A stretch of 64,000 bases of DNA from Escarpia spicata (taxonomy: Eukaryota > Annelida > Polychaeta > Sabellida > Siboglinidae). Location of the stretch: assembly GCA_963995525.1 (NCBI GenBank), contig OZ023217.1, forward strand, positions 21,044,273 through 21,108,272. The letters run 5' to 3'. Under the pieces are notes generated by a model that was not told the origin of the DNA, did not search any database, and saw nothing but the letters and a program-made list of their open reading frames with translations. Positions 23,601 through 31,779 of this stretch are shown here, in pieces (within the stretch, counting starts at the first letter, position 1; the number at the start of each line of letters is the position of its first letter). The position numbers and the translations under genes were made by a program.

Positions 23601-25479
23601 GATGCTGTTAGAATAAGCAATATAACTGGTCAGAAATATTTGGTGCGACAATGCAGTTGTTTTCTTAGCAATGCTGCCGGTTACATGAACAATACGATCG
23701 AGAAGATTAGGTGACATTCGTAATGATGTGGTTGTTTGGTACGACAATGCAACTGTTTGCTTCAGGGCTCAGCAGGAGCTGGTCGTGAAGGAAAAGCGGG
23801 AAGACCAGCAGAGGAAGAAGAGCAACCTGGCGTACGCCGACGACGTGCGAGGCCAGATCCGGGAGAAGGAACAAGTGCGTATTGCCGACCGAAACGCCTT
23901 TTTCCACGAGGGCGTAAAGATGGAGGAGGAGGCGCGCAAGCGACGGATGAAATTGGACGAGGTGAAGGCAAAGAAACTGGACGAGCTCAGGTGAGGAACC
24001 TTGTGTAGTCAGACCATGGGCCGGTTTCACGAAGCGTACGTAAAGTTACGCAAATTACTTAGCGTCACATGTTTGCATAAACTTCCATGTTCGCTTCTAT
24101 TTTTTTTAAATGGGTCATTTACTAAGACACTTGGCGGACGTTACAATCAAAATTATGCTCGTGACTTCCGTCAAGCTTTGTCTTTGCCAACGATGTTGGT
24201 GACGGTTATGTAGGTGAATTACATTACTGTTGCAGAATGGCTACATCAAAAGTTTTAAACTTTCCCTTATGATTTTTTTGTCATAAAGAAAATCTTTGCC
24301 AACATTTCAGTACAGTATACGATGGAATGTCTGAATGCTCGACGTGTTTTTTGATGGTTTCATGGAGCTTTTGATAAGAAACAGGTAATGTGATGTATAG
24401 GTAAATCATCCTGTCGTTACGAACGTTCTTAGCCGTTTCGTGAACCCGGCCCCATCTGTCAAGCTTTGCCTTGGCAAACATGTTTACATATAGTACTCTA
24501 CTAAGGCAACGTACATATGCCAGATTGTTGTTTTCTGCATACTATTATTGTTGTCGCTGAAGAGCAACTTTGCATTTGTTTTTTGTCGCAAAGAAACATT
24601 TGTTGCCAGAATGTCAACGGAAAAAGCAACGGAATGTCTAACAACTTCATATTTATGGTAGCAGCTTAGTTGGCTTGTTGGACCTGTTTGCTAGGCAGCA
24701 GATGGAATAATGGGTCGTTCAATAGTTGGCAGTACTTAACACATGCATTCGTCGCGATGACATAAACAATAGTTCTGTCGTCATAGCATGCACTTTTTGT
24801 ATGCGATGACGCACCACAGCAACTGGTTCTGTTGACAGACACACCAGATTTATGAAGTCACAACTGCATTGCCACAACTGTGTTGGGCATCATTAAGTAT
24901 TTCCACAAGCTCCCAATTTGTATTTTGTAACCGAAATACACTTCATAGAAATAGCAGTCGGTTTCGTTGTGGGTGCATATTACGAAAACATGTGCTAAGT
25001 GGATCCCTCTTCCCCTCTATTTGTACGGCATTTGAAACACCAGAAATGATTAATTTAGGTGGAATCCTTTGGAAGGTTACATATTGTATACAATTCTCAA
25101 GTTAATTAAGATATCCTCAGACGTTGGGTAGAAATCCCCTTCTCTTATTCCAAGCATACGTAATACTATATACCATATATGTCAATACTATACACCATAT
25201 GTTAGTTTTGATAAATAATTGTTTTGATAAATAATTATGTTTTATAAATAAGTTAAAACTCGTGCATGTGCAAAATCATTTAAATGCGCAGGCAGGTTGT
25301 AGCAAAGTTGGACTAGCTACGACGTACGATTAAAATATAAATTACACTTAAATGACTGTTTTGTCGATTCTGTGCTTGACCAGTGATTCGTTGTTTGTTG
25401 CAGGAGTGTTGGAATCAACGAAAAATACCTGTCTCAAGTTGAAAGGAAGATTAACAAGCCAGACCACTTAATGGTGTAA
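11650..25479 (+). CDS. CFAP45: CFAP45 (CCDC19/NESG1), cilia- and flagella-associated protein 45; gene span
   Basis: Eight plus-strand exons (15254-15519, 17613-17757, 18705-18875, 19452-19673, 20133-20366, 23074-23381, 23766-23990, 25404-25479), plus a candidate initiator exon ending 11652, join in phase throughout. They give about 548 residues against about 551 in the human protein. The protein is almost wholly charged coiled coil. Diagnostic stretches include VDESLFG, QLVTKDLI, EDPSGDSVI, LNAKCQAIRDAQLLEK, TDEEKRLDDMMEIDR, EKEKEVARLRALQER, ALRAKRAQEDAERQWRRKEAEE and the C-terminal GINEKYLSQVERK. CFAP45 is a microtubule inner protein inside axonemal doublets that binds AMP and supports ciliary beating (family knowledge). 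Introns hold a Ty3 remnant, a LINE tail, two minisatellites, a SINE and a MITE-like palindrome. Confidence 0.93.
12071..12246 (+). repeat. left LTR of the deleted Ty3/gypsy element
   Basis: 176 bp, TG...CA ends, contains CTTTATAAAG near its 3' end. Two mismatches to the right LTR (12100-region A/T and 12171-region A/G). Confidence 0.92.
12394..12927 (+). pseudogene. truncated Gag of the Ty3/gypsy element
   Basis: Begins MEFFKPPSSIAFDASNLDEA. The capsid-like core contains WRSWEQQFRTF, HHYCKPRKNTVYERY, NGEQVDQWIKDLRMKA and IRDKILFSVNDERVKERLL, closely patterned on the Gag of the intact element at 31506-36044. It stops at residue 177, soon after the deletion junction near 12903-12913. The CCHC nucleic-acid-binding region and the protease are missing. 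Confidence 0.85.
12914..13730 (+). pseudogene. integrase remnant of the Ty3/gypsy element
   Basis: Frame reads VVMNVWPESRAAVPEDMRPY, then the HHCC zinc region (HEPHMG...CKTCLQF) and the catalytic core: DIMSFKGRDYLVMVDYY (first Asp), ADNQPF (second Asp; the usual DNGPQF is altered to DNQPF) and SNGQAERVVQ (Glu). It ends LSTTKAVLEP with a stop at 13722-13724. Downstream integrase C-terminal sequence (GELRRNRRHLRRTRE, 13917 on) is reached only after another stop. It is translated in a different frame from Gag, so no fused product is expected. Confidence 0.85.
14330..14505 (+). repeat. right LTR of the deleted Ty3/gypsy element
   Basis: 176 bp, preceded by a polypurine tract and followed by the GTCAC target-site duplication. 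Confidence 0.92.
14511..15253. other. CFAP45 first intron, right part
   Basis: Non-coding sequence between the right LTR and the exon 2 acceptor. Overlapping short open frames are not splice-bounded and resemble nothing I know. Confidence 0.4.
15254..15519 (+). CDS. CFAP45: CFAP45 exon 2 (N-terminal region)
   Basis: Acceptor GGTTGTTTGCAG, donor GTAAGT; ends two bases into a codon. Encodes a Ser/Gly/Arg-rich start, then TTSQVDESLFGNS and ETVQLVTKDLIRNL, both typical of the family N-terminus. Confidence 0.9.
15745..15830 (+). mobile_element. 5'-truncated CR1-like LINE tail in a CFAP45 intron
   Basis: Read on the plus strand, TTCTCTGGGTGGCAGTCTTG and TTAAATCT match the 3' end of the nested LINE at 4262-4300 (there on the minus strand: TTCTCTGGGTGGCAATCTTG). 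Translating both in the same way gives GFLLHLPSGVYSLGG versus GFLIHLLPRVNSLGG. Only the 3' end is present, as is usual for incomplete target-primed insertion. Confidence 0.7.
15831..17500. other. CFAP45 intron 2, AT-rich, no further feature
   Basis: Contains a short TA microsatellite (about 17278-17310) and a partial repeat of ATATATCAGGTCATGTCACTC phrases near 16760-16850. No exon-like sequence was seen. Confidence 0.5.
17613..17757 (+). CDS. CFAP45: CFAP45 exon 3
   Basis: Acceptor CCGTTGTTGTAG, donor GTACGT after a GTG codon. Encodes IPQEDPSGDSVILHRGEFER, then AEERAAAEAAQKQAKEYAV. The first base completes the Ile codon split from exon 2. Confidence 0.92.
18236..18704 (+). repeat. 31-bp minisatellite abutting the exon 4 acceptor
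   Basis: About 14-15 imperfect copies of a unit made of GAGTCACACAATGAGTCA, TTCTGTG and TTGCAG. The last copy ends exactly at the functional acceptor TTCTGTGTTGCAG at 18692-18704, and the next codon of exon 4 is GAG, the first triplet of the unit. Copies vary by substitutions and small indels. Several copies retain a perfect TTGCAG preceded by T-rich sequence. Confidence 0.9.
18705..18875 (+). CDS. CFAP45: CFAP45 exon 4
   Basis: Acceptor TTCTGTGTTGCAG, donor GTGAGT; phase 0 at both ends, 57 codons. Encodes EMLHERKNYMKEKDMERMQN through EDEIKNLNE, charged coiled coil. The acceptor and the first codon GAG are identical to the unit of the tandem array lying directly upstream. Confidence 0.93.
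19452..19673 (+). CDS. CFAP45: CFAP45 exon 5
   Basis: Acceptor TGTTGTTACTGCAG, donor GTCGGC (weak) after AACAG/CAG; 74 codons in phase 0. Encodes the most conserved block of the family, LILNAKCQAIRDAQLLEKDQ followed by TDEEKRLDDMMEIDR, ending MDQIAENEQ. Confidence 0.95.
20133..20366 (+). CDS. CFAP45: CFAP45 exon 6
   Basis: Acceptor CTTCACTGCATAG, donor GTCAGT; 78 codons in phase 0. Encodes DRLLLLERKDQENRMMQKYL through KVLTYQKAKA. Confidence 0.93.
20752..22774 (+). repeat. 28-bp minisatellite, about 70 copies, in CFAP45 intron 6
   Basis: Monomer reads TACCATACATC, TTGACGTCG (or ACATCG), TGTTGTAG. Variants alternate G/A in ACGTC/ACATC, CTTG/CATG, and GTTGTAG/GTTATAG. A shortened monomer with TTGTACTATACATC recurs roughly every 5-11 units, giving a higher-order pattern. 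The array produces long but meaningless open frames on the minus strand (repeats of YGTTTRRQDVWYYNT). A diverged monomer also forms the exon 7 acceptor (23049-23073). Confidence 0.95.
22775..23048 (+). mobile_element. tRNA-derived SINE, family S1, full-length copy
   Basis: Pol III boxes TGGCTAGAGCA (A) and CGAGTTCGAATCC (B) lie near 22783-22830. The body has CCTTAGGCAAGTTCGTTCG, AGTGGTGGATATTTGTGTAC, GAAGTCGAGATGG and AAACGCTTTGAGC. The 3' end is CGCTATACAAGAACTTA. It is inserted inside the last repeat monomer before exon 7. Antisense or truncated copies are at 43058-43182, 43541-43865 and 49975-50105. Not a functional tRNA gene: no acceptor-stem pairing. Confidence 0.85.
23074..23381 (+). 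CDS. CFAP45: CFAP45 exon 7
   Basis: Acceptor ATATCGTGTTGTAG, donor GTGGGA; ends two bases into an Arg codon. Encodes EREMAFEKEQEKIRIEKEKE, ALRAKRAQEDAERQWRRKEA and VQAQRERSDFERVLR. The acceptor lies in a diverged copy of the 28-bp minisatellite unit. Confidence 0.95.
23638..23671 (+). repeat. duplicate of the exon 8 acceptor region
   Basis: TTTGGTGCGACAATGCAG followed by TTGTTTTCTTAG matches the stretch ending at the real acceptor (23734-23765, TTTGGTACGACAATGCAA then CTGTTTGCTTCAG) at roughly 27 of 31 positions. It carries its own T-rich tract and AG. Confidence 0.8.
23766..23990 (+). CDS. CFAP45: CFAP45 exon 8
   Basis: Acceptor CTGTTTGCTTCAG, donor GTGAGG; 225 bases, phase 2 in and 2 out. 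Encodes AQQELVVKEKREDQQRKKSN through EVKAKKLDELR-type sequence (MKLDEVKAKKLDELR). Confidence 0.93.
24017..24454. mobile_element. MITE-like palindromic element in CFAP45 last intron
   Basis: The left end GGGCCGGTTTCACGAAGCG is the near-complement of the right end CGTTTCGTGAACCCGGCCC, giving terminal inverted repeats of about 19-20 bp around 438 bp of non-coding DNA. The short length, lack of coding capacity and TIRs fit a MITE. A CAT trinucleotide flanks both ends and could be a target duplication, but this is weak. Confidence 0.65.
25404..25479 (+). CDS. CFAP45: CFAP45 terminal exon
   Basis: Acceptor TTGTTTGTTGCAG. The first base completes the split Arg codon, then SVGINEKYLSQVERKINKPD, HLMV and TAA at 25477-25479. 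GINEKYLSQVERK matches the conserved C-terminus of the family. Confidence 0.92.
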
Positions 25480-25681
25480 TAATATGTGACATCCGACACG
25501 TTTGTGTCGACAGCTACAAACAGGAGATGTAGTTGATTTAAGCGAGCGATGTTTCTTACTGGTGATGCTGCTGGAAAAGAACAAAAACTATAAATTATTA
25601 CGACGCCAGCTTGCGACGTTTTCATTGGCAACTGGGAACTTTACATAAGATCTTAGTCAGTGGACATTATGTATAATATGT

Positions 25682-25687
25682 AATAAA
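25682..25687 (+). terminator. CFAP45: candidate CFAP45 poly(A) signal
   Basis: AATAAA lies about 200 bases after the stop codon. Other AT-rich near-matches exist, so the cleavage site is not proven. Confidence 0.5.
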
Positions 25688-25699
25688 TAATTGGCAGAT

Positions 25700-28600
25700 G
25701 GCTGTTCATTTACACGGTTAAACCACTCTATGGTACACATTTGGATAGCAGTCAGAACAAATGGCTGTAGTGTAGATACCAATATATTTGAAGCAGTAAC
25801 AACACTAGACTGCGGATGCTGATGACTTTATCATACCATCAGGTATGCGTGATTTATTACTACACTGTAATTAGTATTAAGAAATACCTGATGGATGGAT
25901 GTACCTCGCAGGGAATTATGTACTATATTGGCGCATGAAATAAATATACAAAAATTGATGGCGTGGTGATAACAGAACTGTGTTGAATTCTGCCAGTTCA
26001 TACTGCTGATATCTGATAAAAATGGGAAGTGTTGCTATATCATTCCCAGCACTGTCGGACCCAAAGGAGAAGTTAGGTGTGTGCATATGTTTATTGGTTT
26101 GTAGCTTGAATGTTTGTGTTCTTGGTTTCATTGTGTTTACACCATAATATGTTACTTATAATAATATTTACGCTTCTTTGTCACGAAAACACATCAGCCA
26201 ATCACAATATCATTAACAATTACACTACTATTTCAGAAACGACAAGTTATAAGTGATTTACAGTTAGGACAGTGTCACTCATATTGAGTAGCGTGGTAAT
26301 GGAAGCATTCAATAATATACCATTTTGAGCTATATTGTGTACGCTGTACCAAACGCGTTTCAGAAACGTATATTTAAATAAAAAATTTAATACATTTATG
26401 GAAACATTTACCCGATTGCGGTTGGTTAGATTCGTACACGCACGCCATATACAGCAGTCCATTTTCATTATTACTGTGAGTGCGTCATATGATGTGAAAA
26501 TGGTCTTTTATACTGTCTATCTAAGAAGACATAGACACCGTTCATGGTCACCTTCAAGGACCGACATCAGCTATTGTCGTGAAGATTAACTATGTGATTA
26601 TGATTGTTTGTTTTTGACAGATCATTGTATATAATTATTTTTATATGACAATGCCGGCTTCAAGTATAGCGCACTCAGTGTCAGTCAGTGTAGCGTTTAC
26701 ATTGCAGTCGGGGTGAGTATGATCTGCTCTGATCTGGTCTGGTTTGGTTTGGCCGGGTCTGGCGAAAGGTGCCAGCTAGTGTATCCCGACCTTTAGAATC
26801 AAACAATTGTTATGATTTGTTGTTGTATCCCGGACATTTGCCTTTATGACAGCGGTTCTTAAATTTTAAAGGGCGACAAAAAGATATCTTTTTGGGCCTT
26901 GGCATGTAAGAGTTAATGAAAAGCAATCAGTAGCAACTACTATTAACAATATTATGTCGGCAGTTTACTATAATAACCTTGCTGAAGATGTCACCTAAAT
27001 TGACTGTGCGACCCAAATCAAAATGGCTTGGCCATCCATTATTGGAACGCTAACCAGGGGCTATAAGAACCTCTGACCTAGATATCAACTAATTATTGTC
27101 AAAACCCCACTCACGATATTGCCATGACAGAAATAAGCGAAACACTAAAGTGGTATGTGTCTTTTGACGTTAAGTATAGTTATGTATGTATGTTGGGTTA
27201 CGATGACGTTGAATTACTGTTTACGGCCTCTATTTACACGGACCCATTGACGTCTCTGGGAAGTTTTCATCACGCTTTGATGCCTGTGATACAGCTGAGT
27301 GAACGTAGACGCTGAGACCGCGGGATGTAGGCAAGACGGCGGAGTGAAGTCATAAAAAGCCCGAGTTGAAGGATGGAGATTCAAGAGAACGTTATCGTCT
27401 TCATAATTATATCACTTACATGCATAATAAATTGACTTGTTATTCTTGCTAGATTACACAGTTAAATAGAACACAAATAAAACACCGCAACGCAGAATAG
27501 AACGCATCCAATATGCCAAAATATGATCTTTAAACTGGTAGCTGGTTATTCAAAAGCAAACATTAATTTGATCAATTACAAACAAACTTGTGCACAGTTA
27601 GTTGGTTCAATTAATCGCCACGGTGATTCAAATTTTCTTAGATGAATCGTTTTCCTTGTTAGATGTCAGATAATCTATTTATTTCCGAACAGGCCAACGT
27701 ATACAATATCTTTAAGAAGATCGATCGTTTATCGTTGTCTGTTCTCTCTTTACTCGGACACATAGTCGTCGTCCCGGCAAAGAGTATGGTACATGTTGAT
27801 TCGTCTATGTTGTCATATTCGTTGAATTTATAAAATCAGATACCTTTTATGTCAGGACGCGTTTTTATTATTTGTAAGTTATAGTTATGTTGGGTACGAA
27901 CTGACTGTTTGGCAATGCATCGTCCTGTACCCGGTAGCACAACGATCAATTGACACTGGCCACAAGTGAACCCAGATGTGCATGGCGTTGATATATCGCG
28001 AATAATACGCCATGATGTCCGGGAGAAGTAAAACATCATCCACAGGGATATGGAAAAGATATATTTATGCAGAAGGAACAACGCAAGTCAGGTATTGATT
28101 GAATTAGGCCAAATTAATGACATGCAATTTTATTGACTGTATATTGTTATAAATTGTTACATACACATCCATTGTGACAACGACAGCAAGCATGCCGGCC
28201 CCTGACTGCTAAGCACTACTGTCTACTACATACAATTCATCATGTGTGTGGGTCACTCCACCAATATATACACTATTCACCACATGTGTGGGGGTCACTC
28301 CGCCCTGCTAAAAGTCACCCACTGTTAAAGGGGAGGGAGGGTGGGAATTCTAAACTTGATCAATAATATTACACGAACACACTCATCTAGCATACAGCAC
28401 AACTACATAAATCGAAATCCAAATAAGCTGAATAAACGCTGTAAATACTCCCCAATAATTTTGAATGAATGAGGTCGATCCCGCTGCTGCTATTGCTTAA
28501 ATACTGGTGTCTAACGCGCATGTGCGAGTCGCATAGCCTCGTAACCAAACATGTTATGAGCCAATAGCTAGGCTGCATGTGTTGTTACTTCCACATAAAA

Positions 28601-28780
28601 CGCAGTATGTCCCCGTTGTTTACATACATTCATTTATGTAGAGCTAATGGTCACGATCTATCATACCATAATCTACGGACGCTGCATCAGCCGTTGTCAA
28701 AATACTTATTCTGGCAATGAGAAGCCATAGCGTTTTGTCTCGCCAGTGCCAAATGTAAAACCACATTTTATTAGTATTAC
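25700..28780. other. intergenic stretch between CFAP45 and the EGF-like exons
   Basis: AT-rich with no convincing exon. A small ORF at 27124-27315 lacks resemblance and splice context. Short local duplications occur (for example TGTGTGGGKGTCACTC at about 28240 and 28292). Confidence 0.4.
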
Positions 28781-28799
28781 TAATGCATTATCATCATCA

Positions 28800-28880
28800 T
28801 TATCATTACTAGTAGTAGTGGTCGTATCAGTAGTAGTAGTAGTAGCAGTAGCAGTAGCAGTAGCAGTAGCAGTAGTGGTA
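28800..28880 (+). repeat. TAG/CAG trinucleotide microsatellite beside an exon acceptor
   Basis: Impure run of (AGT)n then (AGTAGC)n ends about 13 bases before the EGF exon's acceptor TCTTTGTCAACAG. It supplies many extra CAG triplets near the splice site. Confidence 0.85.
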
Positions 28881-28893
28881 TCTTTGTCAACAG

Positions 28894-28995
28894 CTACGAC
28901 ATGCAGCTCGTCGACTGACTGTCTCAACGGCGGAACCTGCTTCGAGAACGTCTGCCACTGCACAAATCAGTTCACAGGAGACCTCTGCGAAACAG
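28894..28995 (+). CDS. EGF-like domain exon 1
   Basis: A 102-bp exon, phase 1 at both ends (acceptor TTTGTCAACAG, donor GTAGAT), encodes one complete EGF-like module: TTCSSSTDCLNGGTCFENVC, then HCTNQFTGDLCET. Six cysteines are spaced C-x5-C-x5-C-x4-C-x-C-x8-C. Phase 1-1 modules are the rule for shuffled extracellular EGF exons. A matching 102-bp exon lies 10.7 kb downstream on the same strand, so this is probably one gene for a secreted or cell-surface protein. Which protein cannot be said from two modules. Confidence 0.8.
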
Positions 28996-29366
28996 GTAGA
29001 TATTATGTGTACATGTCGGGGGCGAAGTTGATTGTGGGGCGATTCCGAAACTGCCCTGCCTCACTTCCGGGGCAGAAGTGAGGACAAACTGTTCAGTCGC
29101 GCGACAATATTTGGCTGGGTGAGATGTTTTTGCGAGCTTCCTATCTTAGATTTATATTCCGACACGTGCTAGACAGATATTGCATTTGTACTCATTTGAT
29201 TGCCTGCCGTAATTTCGGAATTAAAACGCGTCGTGATTAAGTGTTTTATATAAAATAACTTAGTTCAGGGATGTTAGTTGTAACGAGTAGTAACGTTAAT
29301 TGTAAACTGATCAGTGCCATTGAGTAAGATAACGATTGAAAGACGAATGATATAGTAATTTTTAAT

Positions 29367-29613
29367 ATGGATACTGATCATAAATCGTACATGTCCGACG
29401 TACTTGGCCGTTTGCTGTCGTCGCAAAATTCAAAAGTTATACCGGAGGAAAAGTATGAAGAAATCGTTAGGCAACTCCAACATGAAGCTGCGCCCACCGC
29501 TACTTCTTCCACCGACAATCCGAAACTTCGGTGGTGGATCAAACGTAATCGCTTCCAACTAGTGAACTTTCCTGAGCTCGACCTCGCTGACGTGCTTGTG
29601 ATTCCAAAGAAAG
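29367..29613 (+). CDS. possible first exon of a GIN/KRBA2-like (gypsy-integrase-derived) gene
   Basis: An ATG opens an 82-codon frame ending one base into a codon at a strong donor (GTGAGT): YMSDVLGRLLSSQNSKVIPE, then EKYEEIVRQLQHEA, PKLRWWIKRNRFQL and DLADVLVIPKK. The layout (Lys-rich YxxIVxxL helix, variable linker, WxxKR block, then hydrophobic strand) resembles the N-terminal part of integrase-derived proteins annotated as KRAB-A domain-containing 2-like or GIN in invertebrates; in these the HHCC and integrase core follow. I could not find the following exon. It lies between two EGF exons, so it is either a nested gene or the EGF exons belong to different genes. Confidence 0.35.
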
Positions 29614-31500
29614 GTGAGTTTAAAACATTATTAGTAATTTACTAAATGTGGCTCATGTCTAGTCTATGGAGTCGGGGATTATATGCCATGGAGTCTAGCC
29701 CACTTCAGTCTTCATTCTCTACCGCCCAATTTATACCATGATTTAGATTCTAGGAGGTTAAAAATTCATATTTTTATACAGATTGTTGATAAATTATGAC
29801 CCTCCGTACCAAAAGGAGATGCTTTTATTACAAATACGAATGGATTTCAATTGAGAGGGGAAAATGATACCTCCAAATTACCAAATGTTTCAGAAACTAA
29901 TTGTCATTACTATATTTCAGTGTATATTTTTGTTTGTATTTGTTTTGGCTCATAGTTCATTTATTTTATATTATTTGTATAAATGAGAAGCGCTTCACTT
30001 TTGAATGGTAGGTAAAAAAAATTCAGACATACTGTAGTTACTTGTTTTATTCTTACCGAAGATATATATTGTAGGCCAACAGTAAATTCTTTCGACCACC
30101 TCAACAGATGTACTCTTTTTAATTCCTTGTTATATCCCACCTTTTATTGTGATTACCCAACAACAAATTTTGGCAGCAAGTTTCTATAAAGTGGGCAGTA
30201 TAATAAATTAAAATGTTCCCAGTGACAGGCTCCATCAGATACTAGGTTGGCCAATTATGAACTCTATCACCTGTGCACATTGATTACTTAATTGGTTGTC
30301 ACTTTCCCAAGACTGCCATAGGAGTCTTTTGTCCTGTAGTCTGGTCAAGTGTGAATCCACATGCTGTGTACTATGACCTGTAATTAATTGGCTTCATTAA
30401 CTCTAATCCCTTTGGCATGGGTGAATATCAGTGGATGTGACTGGTGCATGCCTGGCATATACACCTCTTGTTGGGGCTTGAGGGGTATATTAAGTACCAG
30501 TATATGTCAGATATTCAATTTACCATATATTCATAAGTTACTGTGTCTTTAATCCCAATTTCTCTGTTGTAGCGAGCGCAGCAACAGTTTTAGTATGCGA
30601 ACTCCTTTTCAAGTAAAAAAATCCAGTATCATTTGAGCCATTTATTTAATTAATACTGGTCCATTCCATTTGTTTTATCACTATTGTGCCAGTGAGAGGC
30701 ATTTATTTATGTTCTTATCAGTTGTAATTACCCCACTTTGTTGTGCACGTCCGTAATACATACGCATACATACACGTACACACCGTTGCATAATCATTCA
30801 CTCATGGTGGAATAGACACTGTCACCTTCCCGTTGGTTTCTGCCGTTAAACACACTAGCAATATGTCACAACAGTGTGTGTGTCATATTGTTGGTGTGTG
30901 GACCGAGAACAGTGTGCACACACAAACTGATGAATTTTGAACTGAATAAAATCGATGAATGGTGTACAGTTTTTAAATAAACAACGGTCAACTGATCGAT
31001 AATATTGTACTGCTTGTGTAATATCTTTAATATAATAATATAACGATTATTAACGCTTACAAGTGGCTAAACGTCGTCTGATCTTGCCTACTAAACTGCA
31101 TTAAAACGTATTTAACCCATTCTTAAGCAAAGCGGATTTGTGAATTTCAATTGCACTTTACAAGCCGCCGATGACGCGCGACTGTACTTGGTGTGACTGT
31201 TAGTTTAGATGAGTAAATTAACTACCACTGATTTCCTTATCCTACCCGCCCGTTCACCTTTCTGTACTGTTGCTGCCTCAGTCTCTCAACTCTTCTGTTT
31301 CCTCTTGTCCCTGTCTGTCATAGTTAGCCGCCTCGCATGTCGTTTCTTTCGATGTTGTGATAATATTCAAATCGCATTGCTACTTTGCATCATAATGATT
31401 GTTTTAGGATAGTGTCATGAACCTTGACATTTTTTCAAAATGTGTTCAGTTAAAACAATAGGTTGAACAAACACTCAATTTAATAGTAATATGAAGCAAT
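29614..31500. other. non-coding stretch left of the Ty3 element
   Basis: AT-rich, with short CA-rich and TG-rich patches (about 30765-30920). No exon-like frame was recognised. Confidence 0.4.
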
Positions 31501-31505
31501 GTTAT

Positions 31506-31565
31506 TGTAAGATACAACAAAACAGCATGATTAGGTCAACAATATTATAGTCGAATAATATGACA
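31506..31565 (-). repeat. 3' LTR (shortened, 60 bp)
   Basis: Matches both ends of the 108-bp partner at 58 of 60 positions but lacks about 48 central bases. Confidence 0.85.
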
Positions 31566-31779
31566 TCTCCCCCCAAAGATATCAACACATCTAGGATAGA
31601 GTTCCATAATAATCGTGAAGTCGAATCGCATGACGTAAGACTAACTATTATAAAACACATGTAAACTACAAAATCAATACAAGGGTAGCTAGACAGCTTT
31701 CCCTGTAAGCGACAACAGATCATCGGCATTATTCTGGCCTACTGTGCACTTCAATTTTGACATGAATGGGCAAACTAAA

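Noticed and set aside
26647..26713. Short ATG frame ending at a GTGAGT donor, possible signal-peptide exon
   Set aside because: Weak hydrophobicity and a phase that does not match the EGF exons.
27836..28081. Cys-containing minus-strand frame (CTSGFTCGQCQLIVVLPG...)
   Set aside because: Looks exon-like in composition, but no acceptor AG lies within a reasonable distance and no family was recognised.
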